Shown: piece after piece, positions 1 through 9,100 of the stretch
How positions within the stretch are numbered: position 1 is the stretch's first letter
Layout of the letters: every line of letters begins with the position of its first letter
Origin: Xanthomonas sp. DAR 80977
GTDB taxonomy: Bacteria; Pseudomonadota; Gammaproteobacteria; Xanthomonadales; Xanthomonadaceae
Reading direction: 5' to 3'
Length of the DNA: 64,000 nt
Assembly (NCBI RefSeq): GCF_041240605.1
Contig: NZ_CP162487.1
Location: forward strand, 4,905,001-4,969,000
The notes under the pieces: generated by a model
The model's input: the letters and a program-made list of their open reading frames with translations, nothing else
Database searches by the model: none
Told to the model about the DNA's origin: nothing
Program-made: the position numbers and the translations under genes

Positions 1-373
1 CGGCGGCCGAGCCGTTGCCGGCCATCGTGTACAGGCCATCGACGAAATCCACCGGCGCCTGCGGCAGCGGCAGCGGACTCCAGCGCAGTTGGTCCGGCGA
101 CACCGGCCCGGCATCGAAGTCGTTGTGGAAGCCGCCGGCCTGCGTGTACGCGGCGAACGTGCCATGCACCGCCGCCGGACGGATCCGGTAGAGCCAGCTG
201 CGCCGGTTGACGCCGCGCGGTGCGGTGAACGCGGTGCCCGACAGCTGCTCGGCGTACAGGCCATGGGCCACGCGCTGCGGCGAGTTCTGCCCCTGCGGCA
301 GCGCGCCGGGCACGGCCTCGGTGGCGAATTCGTTGCCGAAGCCGGATTGGTAACCCTGATGCTGGCTGTTCAT
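1..373 (-). CDS. hmgA: Homogentisate 1,2-dioxygenase, N-terminal part (cut by window edge)
   Basis: Cytosolic Fe(II) dioxygenase that opens homogentisate to maleylacetoacetate in tyrosine and phenylalanine breakdown. The visible 124 residues begin MNSQHQGYQSGFGNEFATEA and continue with GQNSPQ, LYAEQLSGTAFTAPR and NRRSWLYRIRP, all hallmarks of the family N-terminus. The family is about 430-440 aa, so roughly 70 percent of the protein, including the metal-binding cupin, lies outside the window. The ATG overlaps the stop codon of the upstream DUF559 gene (ATGA), so translational coupling is possible. The next gene upstream on the same strand is hppD, which makes its substrate. Identification is firm. 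Confidence 0.95.
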   Translation of the reverse strand, partial: MNSQHQGYQSGFGNEFATEAVPGALPQGQNSPQRVAHGLYAEQLSGTAFTAPRGVNRRSWLYRIRPAAVHGTFAAYTQAGGFHNDFDAGPVSPDQLRWSPLPLPQAPVDFVDGLYTMAGNGSAA

Positions 374-783
374 GGCGTGGACTCTGGCTCTGAAAGCCCC
401 TCTCCCATCGGGAGAGGGGTGGGGGTGAGGGTACGGCCGCCGGCAAAATCCAGAATCGATTCCAGGACAGCGTCCGGCTGCAGCATTGCATCGTTGTTCC
501 AAAAGCGCAGTACGTGCATTCCTTGCGACTGCAGGTAGCGGGTCCGCTCGGCGTCGGCCGCTGTCGAATGTTGCGAGCCATCCAGCTCAACGGCCAGCTT
601 CAATGCCTCGCAATAGAAATCGACGACGTAAGGTGGAACCGGGTGTTGCCTGCGAAACTTCAAACCGTAAAGCCGCTCACAGCGCAAATGCTGCCAAAGC
701 TTTCGTTCCGCATCCGTCATATCGCGGCGCAACTTGCGCGCATTTACCAGGGTCATTGTGGGCAATGGCGGCTTGGGCTTCAT
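370..783 (-). CDS. DUF559 endonuclease-like protein flanked by family A repeats
   Basis: 137-aa protein of the DUF559 family, a small PD-(D/E)XK / Vsr-like nuclease fold. Visible family features are the helical N-terminus (LRRDMTDAERKLWQHLR), YVVDFYCEALKLAVELDGSQH with likely acidic catalytic residues D55, E66 and D68, and VLRFWNNDAM at 91-100. Residues 118-129 (TLTPTPLPMGEG) are not part of the fold; they translate a family A repeat that runs through the 3' end. A second family A copy in opposite orientation lies just before the start codon. The gene sits between hppD and hmgA, two genes of one pathway, so it looks like an insertion into that operon. Its cellular role is unknown; the nuclease activity is a family inference. 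Confidence 0.85.
   Translation of the reverse strand: MKPKPPLPTMTLVNARKLRRDMTDAERKLWQHLRCERLYGLKFRRQHPVPPYVVDFYCEALKLAVELDGSQHSTAADAERTRYLQSQGMHVLRFWNNDAMLQPDAVLESILDFAGGRTLTPTPLPMGEGLSEPESTP
396..436. repeat. Family A repeat copy, inside the DUF559 3' end
   Basis: Hairpin CCCCTCTCCC-atc-GGGAGAGGGG followed by GTGGGGGTGAGGGTACG. It is translated in frame as the last residues of the DUF559 protein and lies just upstream of the hmgA start. Its orientation is opposite to the copy at 791-834. Confidence 0.9.
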
Positions 784-790
784 GACGCCA

Positions 791-834
791 CCGTACCCTC
801 ACCCCAACCCCTCTCCCGTCGGGAGAGGGGCTTT
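791..834. repeat. Family A repeat copy, between hppD and the DUF559 gene
   Basis: CCGTACCCTCACCCCAACCC followed by a 10-bp perfect stem (CCCCTCTCCC / GGGAGAGGGG) and CTTTT. It lies between the hppD stop and the DUF559 start. With the inverted copy at 396-436 it brackets the DUF559 gene. Confidence 0.9.
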
Positions 835-864
835 TGCCGTGTCGGCGCATGCTGGTTCCGGCCG

Positions 865-1977
865 TCAGAGCACGCCGCGCTTCATCTGGTCGCGCTCGAT
901 GCTCTCGAACAGCGCCTGGAAGTTGCCTTCGCCGAAACCCTCGTTGCCCTTGCGCTGGATGATCTCGAAGAAGATCGGGCCGATGCAGTTCTGGGTGAAG
1001 ATCTGCAGCAGCTTGCGCTGCTTGGTCTCCGGATCGGCGTCGATCAGGATCTTGTTCCTGGCCAGCCGCGCCACGTCTTCGCCGTGGTCGGGGATGCGCT
1101 GGTCGATCACCTCGAAGTAGGCCTCCGGGGTGTCCAGGAAGTCCACGCCGGCCGCACGCATCCGCTCCACCGTCTCGTAGATGTCGTCGGTGAAGCAGGC
1201 GATGTGCTGGATGCCCTCGCCGTGGTAGGCGTCGAGGTATTCGTTGATCTGGCTCTTCGGGTCGGAGGACTCGTTGAGCGGGATGCGCACCACTCCGTCC
1301 GGCGCGGTCATCGCCTTGGAGGTGAGCCCGGTCTTGGCGCCCTTGATGTCGAAGTAGCGGATCTCGCGGAAGTTGAACAGGCGCTCGTAGTAGTCCGACC
1401 AGCGCTGCATGTTGCCGAAGTACAGGTTGTGGGTCAGGTGGTCGATGAAGGTCAGGCCGAAGCCGGCCGGATGCTGGTCGGCGCCGGGCACCGGTTCGAA
1501 ATCGGCGTACACCGACCCCTTCTCGCCATAGCGGTCGACCAGGTACAGCATGCAGTCGCCGATGCCCTTGACCACCGGCGCCGGCACCGCGCGGGTGTCG
1601 GCCTTGTCGCCGATGGCCTCGCCGCCGTTCTCCAGCACCTTTGCGAACACGGCGTCGGCCGGATGCCGGAAGCGGATCGCGAAACCGCAGGCGCAGGGGC
1701 CGTGCGCGGCGGCGAAATCGGCGGCGAAGGAGTCCGGGTCCTCATTGAGCAGGAAGTTGACCCCACCCTGCCGGTACACGGTGATCGCGCGGCTGCGGTG
1801 GCGCAGCACCGCGCTGAAGCCCATGCTGCGGAAGTAGGCGTGCAGGCGTTCGCCCTGCCCGGCCGGCGCGGCGAATTCGACGAATTCGAAGCCGTCGATG
1901 CCCATCGGGTTCTCGAAGGTGGTGACCTGCATGCCCAGGTTGGCCGGCTGGGACGGATACTGCGGTTGTGCACTCAT
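865..1977 (-). CDS. hppD: 4-hydroxyphenylpyruvate dioxygenase
   Basis: Cytosolic Fe(II) enzyme that converts 4-hydroxyphenylpyruvate to homogentisate, the step before HmgA. The 370-aa length is typical for bacterial HPPD. Two VOC (glyoxalase-like) domains are visible, about residues 25-155 and 175-345. The iron ligands are H180 (FIDHLTHN), H258 (GIQHIA) and E338 (GPIFFEIIQRKG). The C-terminal helix FGEGNFQALFESIERDQMKRG is conserved in the family. The start is preceded by AGGAG at good spacing. It is transcribed towards hmgA, with the DUF559 gene between, and is divergent from a MarR-type gene that probably controls it. Confidence 0.97.
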   Translation of the reverse strand: MSAQPQYPSQPANLGMQVTTFENPMGIDGFEFVEFAAPAGQGERLHAYFRSMGFSAVLRHRSRAITVYRQGGVNFLLNEDPDSFAADFAAAHGPCACGFAIRFRHPADAVFAKVLENGGEAIGDKADTRAVPAPVVKGIGDCMLYLVDRYGEKGSVYADFEPVPGADQHPAGFGLTFIDHLTHNLYFGNMQRWSDYYERLFNFREIRYFDIKGAKTGLTSKAMTAPDGVVRIPLNESSDPKSQINEYLDAYHGEGIQHIACFTDDIYETVERMRAAGVDFLDTPEAYFEVIDQRIPDHGEDVARLARNKILIDADPETKQRKLLQIFTQNCIGPIFFEIIQRKGNEGFGEGNFQALFESIERDQMKRGVL

Positions 1978-2073
1978 GGCGCGTCTCCTGGAGGATGCGG
2001 GCGGTGGCCGGCCGAAATTTCGGATGCGGACGGACGCCAGACTCGCGAGAATGGACGGTAGTGTCCTCCGTTA

Positions 2074-2091
2074 TAGTTACAAATGAAACCA
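2074..2091. promoter_or_regulatory. Possible operator in the hppD-marR divergent region
   Basis: TAGTTACAAATGAAACCA is an imperfect inverted repeat (left half TAGTTACA; right half read in reverse TGGTTTCA) in the only AT-rich patch of the 134-bp region between the divergent hppD and marR starts. A MarR dimer site is expected here by family precedent. The match is partial, so this is a candidate only. Confidence 0.35.
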
Positions 2092-2111
2092 CCAGCAAGG
2101 TGCAATGCAGC

Positions 2112-2600
2112 ATGACGTCGATCGCCCCCGCCGCCCCGCCCGTCCCCGAGCAGCCCTCGCTCGACCTGGAGCAGTTCCTGCCCTACCGGATCAGCGTGCT
2201 GTCCAACCGGATCAGCAGCAACATCGCCCGCGTCTACGGCGAGCGCTACGGCATGGCGGTGACCGAGTGGCGGGTCATGGCGGTGCTGGCGCTGTACCCG
2301 GGGCTGTCGGCCGGCGAGGTGTCCGAGCGCACCGCGATGGACAAGGTGGCGGTGAGCCGCGCGGTGGCGCGGCTGCTGGAGCGCGGCTTCATCCAGCGCG
2401 AGACGCATGGCGACGACCGCCGCCGCTCGGTGCTGCACCTGTCCGAGGCGGGGGTGGAGGTCTACCAGGTGGTCGCGCCGATGGTGCTGGAATGCGAGCG
2501 CCGCCTGCTGGCGCCGTTCAGCGAGGAAGAACAGCGCGTGCTGCACCGGCTGATCGACCGCCTGGCCGCCGAGGGCTTGCCGAGCATGACCGGCAAGTGA
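2112..2600 (+). CDS. MarR-family transcriptional regulator (probable regulator of hppD/hmgA)
   Basis: 162-aa winged-helix repressor. The recognition region is LSAGEVSERTAMDKVAVSRAVARLLERGFI and the wing is RETHGDDRRRSVLHLS, the classic MarR DxRR pattern. The start chosen (MTSIAPAAPP) has AAGGTG about 10 bases upstream; longer in-frame extensions would run through the divergent promoter region. It lies head to head with hppD, so control of the homogentisate pathway, probably with a pathway aromatic acid as ligand, is likely. The target and ligand are inferred from position only. Confidence 0.88.
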   Translation: MTSIAPAAPPVPEQPSLDLEQFLPYRISVLSNRISSNIARVYGERYGMAVTEWRVMAVLALYPGLSAGEVSERTAMDKVAVSRAVARLLERGFIQRETHGDDRRRSVLHLSEAGVEVYQVVAPMVLECERRLLAPFSEEEQRVLHRLIDRLAAEGLPSMTGK

Positions 2601-2673
2601 GGCGCAGCGCCCGCTCACGGCGGGCCGCGCGGCTGCGGTTCTGCGGAATGCGCGATACGCACCGCAAGACCCT

Positions 2674-2739
2674 GTAGGAGCGGCTTCAGCCGCGACAGGT
2701 TCTACCGGGAAAGCCTGTCGCGGCTGAAGCCGCTCCTAC
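2674..2739. repeat. Family B REP inverted pair
   Basis: GTAGGAGCGGCTTCAGCCGC followed by its inverted copy, separated by about 17 bases. It sits between the convergent marR and lipoprotein genes and could form a long hairpin that ends transcription from both sides. The GTAG start matches the REP class known from Stenotrophomonas and Xanthomonas. Confidence 0.9.
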
Positions 2740-2787
2740 GGGTGATGGCGTTTTCCCGTAGGCCGGGAAAACGCCCCGCCGCCCAGC

Positions 2788-3396
2788 TCAGGGCTTCGGC
2801 GGCGCCCACTGCTTGAGGAAGTCGAAGAACTTCTTGCGGTCGTAGCCCTCGCCCTTCTCCAGCTCGCCGGTGAACTGCGAGTGCAGCAGCTTGCCGTCGG
2901 CATCCAGCACCAGCAGGTGCGGATACGCCTCGATCTTGGGGTACTGGGCCAGGAACGCTTCGTTCTTGTTGTCGTCGCTGTAGTTGACCTTGACCCACAC
3001 GTAGTTGGCGTCGCGGAAGCTGCGCACCTCGGCGTCGCCCTCGATGAAGTCGTCGAGGATGTGGCACCACGAGCACCACTCGCCGCCCACGTCGAGCAGG
3101 ATGCGCTTGCCGCCGCGCTTGGCTTCCACCTCGGCCGTTTCCAGGTCGTTGGCCGGGTCGCGCGCAGGGTCGAACTGCGCGCCCAGGGCCGCGGCCGCGG
3201 CCACGTCGGCGGCAGCGGGCGTGTTGCCCGAGGCCACCGGCTGGTTCGGATCGGCCACCGGCGGCTTCTGCACCGAGGTGTCCAACGGCTTGGCCGGCGC
3301 CTGTTCGGCCTCCGGCGCAGCGGCCTTGTTGCAGCCGCTCAATGCCAGCATCAGCGCCGCCGCGCCGCCTATCGTCTTGATCGTCTTGTTCGCCAT
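2788..3396 (-). CDS. Thioredoxin-fold lipoprotein
   Basis: 202-aa predicted lipoprotein. The signal peptide ends in the lipobox LSGC with lipidated C22. A low-complexity Ala/Pro linker (about 25-90) is followed by a thioredoxin-like domain with active site WCSWC (C108, C111) and the cis-proline segment AYPHLLVLDADG. It probably acts in the periplasm as a thiol-disulfide protein, DsbD-gamma or TlpA-like. The WCSWC sequence differs from the usual WCGPC. It begins about 16 bases after the POT transporter stop, so the two are probably co-transcribed. The redox partner is unknown. Confidence 0.85.
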   Translation of the reverse strand: MANKTIKTIGGAAALMLALSGCNKAAAPEAEQAPAKPLDTSVQKPPVADPNQPVASGNTPAAADVAAAAALGAQFDPARDPANDLETAEVEAKRGGKRILLDVGGEWCSWCHILDDFIEGDAEVRSFRDANYVWVKVNYSDDNKNEAFLAQYPKIEAYPHLLVLDADGKLLHSQFTGELEKGEGYDRKKFFDFLKQWAPPKP

Positions 3397-3412
3397 TGCG
3401 ATCTACCTCACG

Positions 3413-4936
3413 TCATTTGACACCGTGCATCAACTTGTTGATCAACGGTGCAATCAGGAACAGCAATACACCCGAGCCCAGCAGCGCCCAGAAGCCGAAA
3501 GTGTAGCCCTTCAGCGCCGAGTCCACGGTCATCCCGCTCTCGCCGCTGACGCCCGCGGCGAAGATGCCGGACAGGTTGTTGCCGATCGCGGTGGACAGGA
3601 ACCAGCCGCCCATCGCGAAGCCCACGACCTTGGTCGGCGCCAGCTTGGTGGTCATCGACAGGCCGATCGGCGACAGGCACAGCTCGCCGACGGTCTGAAT
3701 CACGTAGACCATGAACAGGGTCCAGAACGGGATCTTGCCGGAGCCGTCGACCAGCGAGGACAGGGCGTACATCAGCAGCGCGAAGGCCAGGCCATTGAAG
3801 ATCAGGCCCAGGCCGAACTTGCGCGGGATCGACGGGTTGGCCGAACGCAGCGCCACCCACAGCCACACGAACACCGGCCCCAGCACCAGGATCGCCAGCG
3901 TGTTGACCGACTGGAACCAGCCGACCGGGAACATCCAGCCGCCCAGGTCGCGCTCGACGATGTTCTGGGCGAGGAAGTTGAACGAACTGCCGGCCTGCTC
4001 GAAGAACATGAAGAACATCACGTTGAACACGAACACGATCAGCATCGCGATCGAGCGGTCGCGCGGCACGCGGCCCTCGCGGATGCCCTCGACCAGGATC
4101 ATCGCGCACAGCGCCACGAACAGCGCGGTCAGGATCCAGCCGAGAATGCCGGCATCGATGAGCAGCAGGCCGTAGGCCACCGGGATCACCACCAGCGTCG
4201 CCAGCAGCACCCCGACCGTGCGGCCCATGCCCTCGCCGCCGGCCGGCGGCTTGCCGACCGGGCCGAGCTGGTGGCGTCCGATCCAGAACCACACCAGGCT
4301 GATCAGCATGCCGATGCCGGAGGCGATGAACACGTACTTGTAGGCCGGCATCGCTTCGGTGCCGAACAGCTTGTCGGCCAGCAGGCCGGTCAGGATCGGC
4401 GCGAAGAAACCGCCGGCGTTGATGCCCATGTAGAAGATCGTGAAGCCCGAATCGCGGCGCGGATCGTTGAGCGGATACAGCTTGCCGACCATGGTGGACA
4501 CGTTCGGCTTGAACAGGCCGTTGCCGGCGATGATCGTGGCCAGGCCGATCTTGAACACCTCTTCGTTCGGGACCGCGATCAGGAACAGGCCCACCGACAT
4601 GACCACCGCGCCGATCAGCAGCGAGCGCTGGTAGCCGATCAGCCGGTCGGCGACGAAGCCGCCGAACAGCGCCGAGGCGTAGACCAGCGCCAGGTAGGCG
4701 CCGTAGAGCCGGTTGGCCGGCGCCTCGCCCGCGCCGGCGCCTTGGTAGAACTCGGCCACGATGTACAGGGTCAGCGCCCAGCGGATGCCGTAGAACGCGA
4801 AGCGCTCCCAGAATTCCGTCATGAACAGCAGCCACAATGGCCGTGGGTGGCCCAGCAGGGTCTTGAATTCGGGCGGTTGCGCTGGCGGTTGCGGCGGTGA
4901 GGCTGGGTGGTTCGACGCGACGACGTCAACGCTCAT
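3413..4936 (-). CDS. POT/PTR-family proton-dependent oligopeptide transporter
   Basis: 507-aa inner-membrane protein with about 12-14 hydrophobic segments. The POT signature ExxERF is present near the N-terminus (EFWERFAFYGIRWAL). PNVSTMVGKLY and DSGFTIFYMGINAGGFFAP are the family PTR2 motifs after helix 4 and around helix 5, and a conserved GELCLSPIGLSMTTKLAP lies in the C-terminal half. It imports di- or tripeptides with protons. It sits between kynA and the thioredoxin-like lipoprotein on the same strand, which would fit supply of aromatic amino acids from peptides, but that link is inferred. Confidence 0.93.
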   Translation of the reverse strand: MSVDVVASNHPASPPQPPAQPPEFKTLLGHPRPLWLLFMTEFWERFAFYGIRWALTLYIVAEFYQGAGAGEAPANRLYGAYLALVYASALFGGFVADRLIGYQRSLLIGAVVMSVGLFLIAVPNEEVFKIGLATIIAGNGLFKPNVSTMVGKLYPLNDPRRDSGFTIFYMGINAGGFFAPILTGLLADKLFGTEAMPAYKYVFIASGIGMLISLVWFWIGRHQLGPVGKPPAGGEGMGRTVGVLLATLVVIPVAYGLLLIDAGILGWILTALFVALCAMILVEGIREGRVPRDRSIAMLIVFVFNVMFFMFFEQAGSSFNFLAQNIVERDLGGWMFPVGWFQSVNTLAILVLGPVFVWLWVALRSANPSIPRKFGLGLIFNGLAFALLMYALSSLVDGSGKIPFWTLFMVYVIQTVGELCLSPIGLSMTTKLAPTKVVGFAMGGWFLSTAIGNNLSGIFAAGVSGESGMTVDSALKGYTFGFWALLGSGVLLFLIAPLINKLMHGVK

Positions 4937-5035
4937 GCGGTGTTCCCTTGCGTATTCAGTATGGGCTGGGCGATTCCCCCGGGCGGGCCGGGCGACAGGC
5001 GAGCATCACCGAGAGGTGGCGGTGGCGTCAAATGG

Positions 5036-5174
5036 CCGGGATTGGGGATTGGGGATTCGGCGGCGCCTGACGATCCGACCCTTCGCCGCCCGAGACCGGC
5101 ACCAAGCGCGCGCCGAAACGATTCAAGGCGCGCCGGCGGGTCCCGAGTCCCCAGTCCCCAGTCCCGAGTCCCGG
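5036..5174. repeat. Family C repeat pair (GGGATTGGGG type)
   Basis: A plus-orientation block of GGGATTGGGGATTGGGGATT (5036-5060) faces an inverted block of GACTCGGGACTGGGGACTGG type (5140-5174) about 80 bases away. The second block runs into the kynA 3' end and encodes its last residues. Confidence 0.8.
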
Positions 5175-6031
5175 CCCTCCAGCCCCACCGAGGTGCGCAC
5201 CTCGAACAGCTCCGGGAAGAAGGTCAGCGCCAGCGCCTGCTGCAGGAAGCCCACGCCGCTGGAGCCGCCGGTGCCGCGCTTGAAGCCGATCACCCGCATC
5301 ACCGTGCGCATGTGGCGGAAGCGCCACAGCTGGAACTGGGTCTCCAGGTCCACCAGGTCCTCGCACAGCGAATACTCGCGCCAGTAGCGGTCGGTGTTCT
5401 CGTAGATGCGCTCGAACACCGGGCGCAGCAGCGGGTCGCTCACGTGCGGCTGGCGCCAGTCGCGCGCCCGGTACTGCTCGGGAATCGCATGGCCGAAGCG
5501 GGTCAGGTAGCGCAGGAACTCCTCGTACAGGCTCGGCGCTTCCAGCACCGCCTGCAGCGCCGCCTGGCCGTGCGGGTCGTGGCCGAACACGCGCAGCATC
5601 TGCGCGTTCTTGTTGCCGAGCAGGAACTCGATGGTGCGGTACTGCAGCGACTGGAAGCCGGAGGCCGGGCCGAGCACGTCGCGGAAGCCCATGTATTCGG
5701 ACGGGGTCAGCGTCTCCAGCACCGACCACTGCTCGGTGAGCTGGCGCAGCACCTGCTTGCTGCGCGCCAGCACCTTGCGGCACTGCCAGACCTCGTCGCG
5801 CTGCAGGTGCGCGATCGCCGCGCGCAGCTCGTGCGCCAGCAGCTTCAGCCACAGCTCGGAGGTCTGGTGCTGGATGATGAACAGCATCTCGTCGTGGTGC
5901 GGCGGGTCGGACAGCGGCTGCTGCGCGGACAGCAGCTGGTCCAGCCGCAGGTAGCCGCCGTAGGTCAGGCGGCCTTCCAGGTCGGTGTGGATGCCGGCTT
6001 CGAGCGGGCGCTGGTTCTGTTCGACGGGCAT
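5123..6031 (-). CDS. kynA: Tryptophan 2,3-dioxygenase
   Basis: Heme dioxygenase converting L-tryptophan to N-formylkynurenine, first step of the kynurenine pathway; cytosolic tetramer. The ATG chosen (MPVEQNQRP, 302 aa) puts the key residues at the published X. campestris numbers: H55 (QHQTSELWLK), Y113 and R117 (SEYMGFR), H240 heme ligand (RFRHMRTV), T254 (GTGGSSG). An upstream TTG would add three residues and break this agreement. The tail after VRTSVGLEG (RDSGLGTGDSGPAGAP) is encoded by a family C repeat and is unlikely to belong to the fold. It is divergent from the secreted nuclease. Confidence 0.97.
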   Translation of the reverse strand: MPVEQNQRPLEAGIHTDLEGRLTYGGYLRLDQLLSAQQPLSDPPHHDEMLFIIQHQTSELWLKLLAHELRAAIAHLQRDEVWQCRKVLARSKQVLRQLTEQWSVLETLTPSEYMGFRDVLGPASGFQSLQYRTIEFLLGNKNAQMLRVFGHDPHGQAALQAVLEAPSLYEEFLRYLTRFGHAIPEQYRARDWRQPHVSDPLLRPVFERIYENTDRYWREYSLCEDLVDLETQFQLWRFRHMRTVMRVIGFKRGTGGSSGVGFLQQALALTFFPELFEVRTSVGLEGRDSGLGTGDSGPAGAP

Positions 6032-6199
6032 GGGCGGCAACGGCGATCCGGGGCCGGCAAGGGTACCGCAGCGACGCCTGTCACATCCCGGTCAGCGGCC
6101 GGCGCCAAACTCGGGCAGAATCGGATCGGGGCCTTAGGGGGGCGCCCGGTCGTCGTCCGCGGTATTTCACGTCTTCAAGGATTGGGGAGAGTCTTCGTC

Positions 6200-9100
6200 A
6201 TGCGAACCATGCTGCTTCGTGCCGCAGTGTTGTCGTGCGCGCTCGCCTGTGCCGGAACCGGCCAGGCCCAGGTCGTCATCAGCCAGGTCTACGGCGGTGG
6301 CGGCAACAGCGGCGCCACCTACAAGAGCGATTTCGTCGAACTGCACAACAACGGCAACCAGGCGGTGAGCCTGGCCGGCTGGTCGGTGCAGTACGCCTCG
6401 GCCGCCGGCAGCAGCTGGCAGGTCACCACGCTGGCCGGCAGCATCCCCGCCGGCGGCTACTACCTGGTCAAGCAGGCCGACGGCAGCGGCGGCAGCACCG
6501 CGCTGCCGACCCCGGACGCCACCGGCACCACCGCGATGAGCGGCACCGCCGGCAAGGTCGCGCTGAGCAACGCGGCGGCCGCGCTGAGCGGCGCCTGCCC
6601 CGCCGGCAACGTCGATTTCGTCGGCTACGGCAGCAGCGCCAGCTGCGCCGAAGGCAGCGCGCCGACCGCCGCGCCGAGCAACACCCTGGCGGTGCTGCGC
6701 GGCAACGGCGGCTGCAGCGACAGCGACAACAACAGCGCCGATTTCGCCACCGGCGCGCCGACCCCGCGCAACAGCGCCGCGGCCGCCAACCTGTGCGGCG
6801 GCGGCAACCAGCCGGTGGCCAGCGTGGCCAACCTCAGCCGCGCCGAAGGCGACAGCGGCAGCACCGCGTTCGTGTTCACCATCGCCCTGAGCCAGCCGGC
6901 CGGCAGCGGCGGGGTCAGCTTCAGCGTCGCCACCCGCGACGGCAGCGCCAGCGCCGGCAGCGACTACCAGGCCCTGGCCGCGACCAGCGTGACCATTCCT
7001 GCCGGCGAGAGCAGCGCGCAGGTCGGCGTGCAGGTCAACGGCGACACCGCCAACGAACCCGACGAGACCTTCTACCTCGACATCACCGGCATCAGCGGCG
7101 CCCTGCCGGCCACGCTGACCGCCAGCGCGGTGATCCTCAACGACGACTTCAACCTGGTGCCGATCCACAGCATCCAGGGCAGCGGCGCGCGTTCGCCGCT
7201 GGTCGGGCAGGTGGTCGCCACCAGCGGCATCGTCACCGCGCGGCGCAGCGCCGGCTTCTTCCTGCAGGCGCCGGACGCCGAGGCCGATGCCGATCCGCAG
7301 ACCTCCGAAGGCATCTACGTCTACACCGGCAGCGCGCCGCCGGCCGAGGCCGCGGTGGGCAATGCGGTGCGGGTGCAGGCCACCGTGCTCGAGTACGTGC
7401 CGACCGCCGACCCGACCCAGCCGCCGCTGACCGAGTTGGGCACACCGACCGTGCTGCTGCAGTCCACCGGCAACCCGCTGCCGGCCGCGGTGACGCTGAC
7501 CACCAGCTTCCCCGACCCCAGCGGCGCCTACGACCAGCTCGAGCGCCTGGAAGGCATGCGCGTCACCGTGCCCAGCCTGACCGTCAACGCGCCCACCGGC
7601 GGCAGCGTCAACGAGAGCAACGCCACCGCCAGCAGCAACGGCGTGTTCCATGCGGTGGTCACCGGCCTGCCGCGCGCCTGGCGCACCGCCGGCGTGCAGC
7701 AGCCCGACCCGCTGCCGGCCGGCTCCCCGGCCGACGTGCCGCGCTGGAACACCAGCCCGCAGGTGATCGCGGTGGGCAGCGCCGGCCTCGGCGGCGAGCG
7801 CATCGACGTGGCCAGCGGCTGCGTGGTGCTCGGCGTCAGCGGCCCGCTGGACTACAGTTTCCGCCGCTACACGATCTATCCGGAAACCGCGCCGACCGTG
7901 CAGTGCAACGGCGCCGACCAACCCAAGCCGGCCCCGGCGCCGCAGGCCGACGACGTCAACGTCGCCACCTACAACATGGAGCGCTTCTTCGACGACCAGA
8001 ACGACCCGGCGATCGGCGAACCGGTGCTGACCGCGGCCGCCTACCAGGCCCGGCTCAACAAGGCCTCGCTGGCGATCCGCAACTACCTCAACACGCCCGA
8101 CATCCTGGGCACGGTGGAAGTGGAAAGCCTGAGCGTGCTGCAGACCCTGGCCGCGCGCGTCAATGCCGACGCCGTCGCCGCCGGCCAGCCCGATCCGCAG
8201 TACGTTGCCTACCTACAGGAAGGCAACGACGTCGGCGGCATCGACGTCGGCTTCCTGGTCAAGACCGGTGCGGTCGGCGCCGGCGTCGCCCGCGTGGAAG
8301 TGCTCTCGGTCAGCCAGGAAGGCAAGGCCACCACCTGGACCGAGCCGGCCGGCGGCACCAGCCTGCTCAACGACCGCCCGCCGCTGCTGCTGAAGGCGAT
8401 CGTGCACTTCGCCGACGGCCGCAGCCTGCCGCTGACCGTGGTCGAGGTGCACCAGCGCTCGCTCAACGGCGCCGAGACCGACGACGCCAGCGGCCTGCGC
8501 ATCCGCGCCAAGCGCCAGGCGCAGGCGGTGTTCCTGGCCAACCTGCTGCAGGCGCGGCAGGCGGCCGATCCCGGCGAACAGCTGCTGGTGATGGGCGACT
8601 TCAACGCCTTCGAGTTCAACGACGGCTATGTCGATGCGATGGGCACGGTCACCGGCCTGCCCTCGGCCGACGCGCAGACCGTGGTCGATGGCGACGGCGC
8701 CGACCTGGTCGACCCGGACCTGTACAACCTGACCCTGCTGTCGACACCGGACCAGAGCTACTCCTACGCCTACGACGGCAACGTGCAGTCGCTGGACCAC
8801 ATCCTGGCCAACCGCGCGCTGATGCAGTCGGCGCAGGTCGCCAGCCTGGTCGAGGGCCATGCGCGGCTCAACGCCGACTTCCCGGCCACCGCGCGCAACG
8901 ACGCCAACTCGCCGGCGCGGCTGTCCGACCACGATCCGGCGGTGGTGCTGCTCAAGCTCAAGCCGCTGCAGCGCGCCGACCTGGGCGTGACGGTGAACGC
9001 GGCCAATGCGTCGGTCTACGCCGGCGACACGATCCGCTACAGCGTCGAGGTCGGCAACGCCGGCCCGGACGCGGCGCGCTTCGCCGCGGTCGCCTTCGCC

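Noticed and set aside
4907..6199. Upstream extension of the secreted nuclease by 431 codons
   Set aside because: It is antisense to kynA. The signal peptide at 6200 marks the true start.
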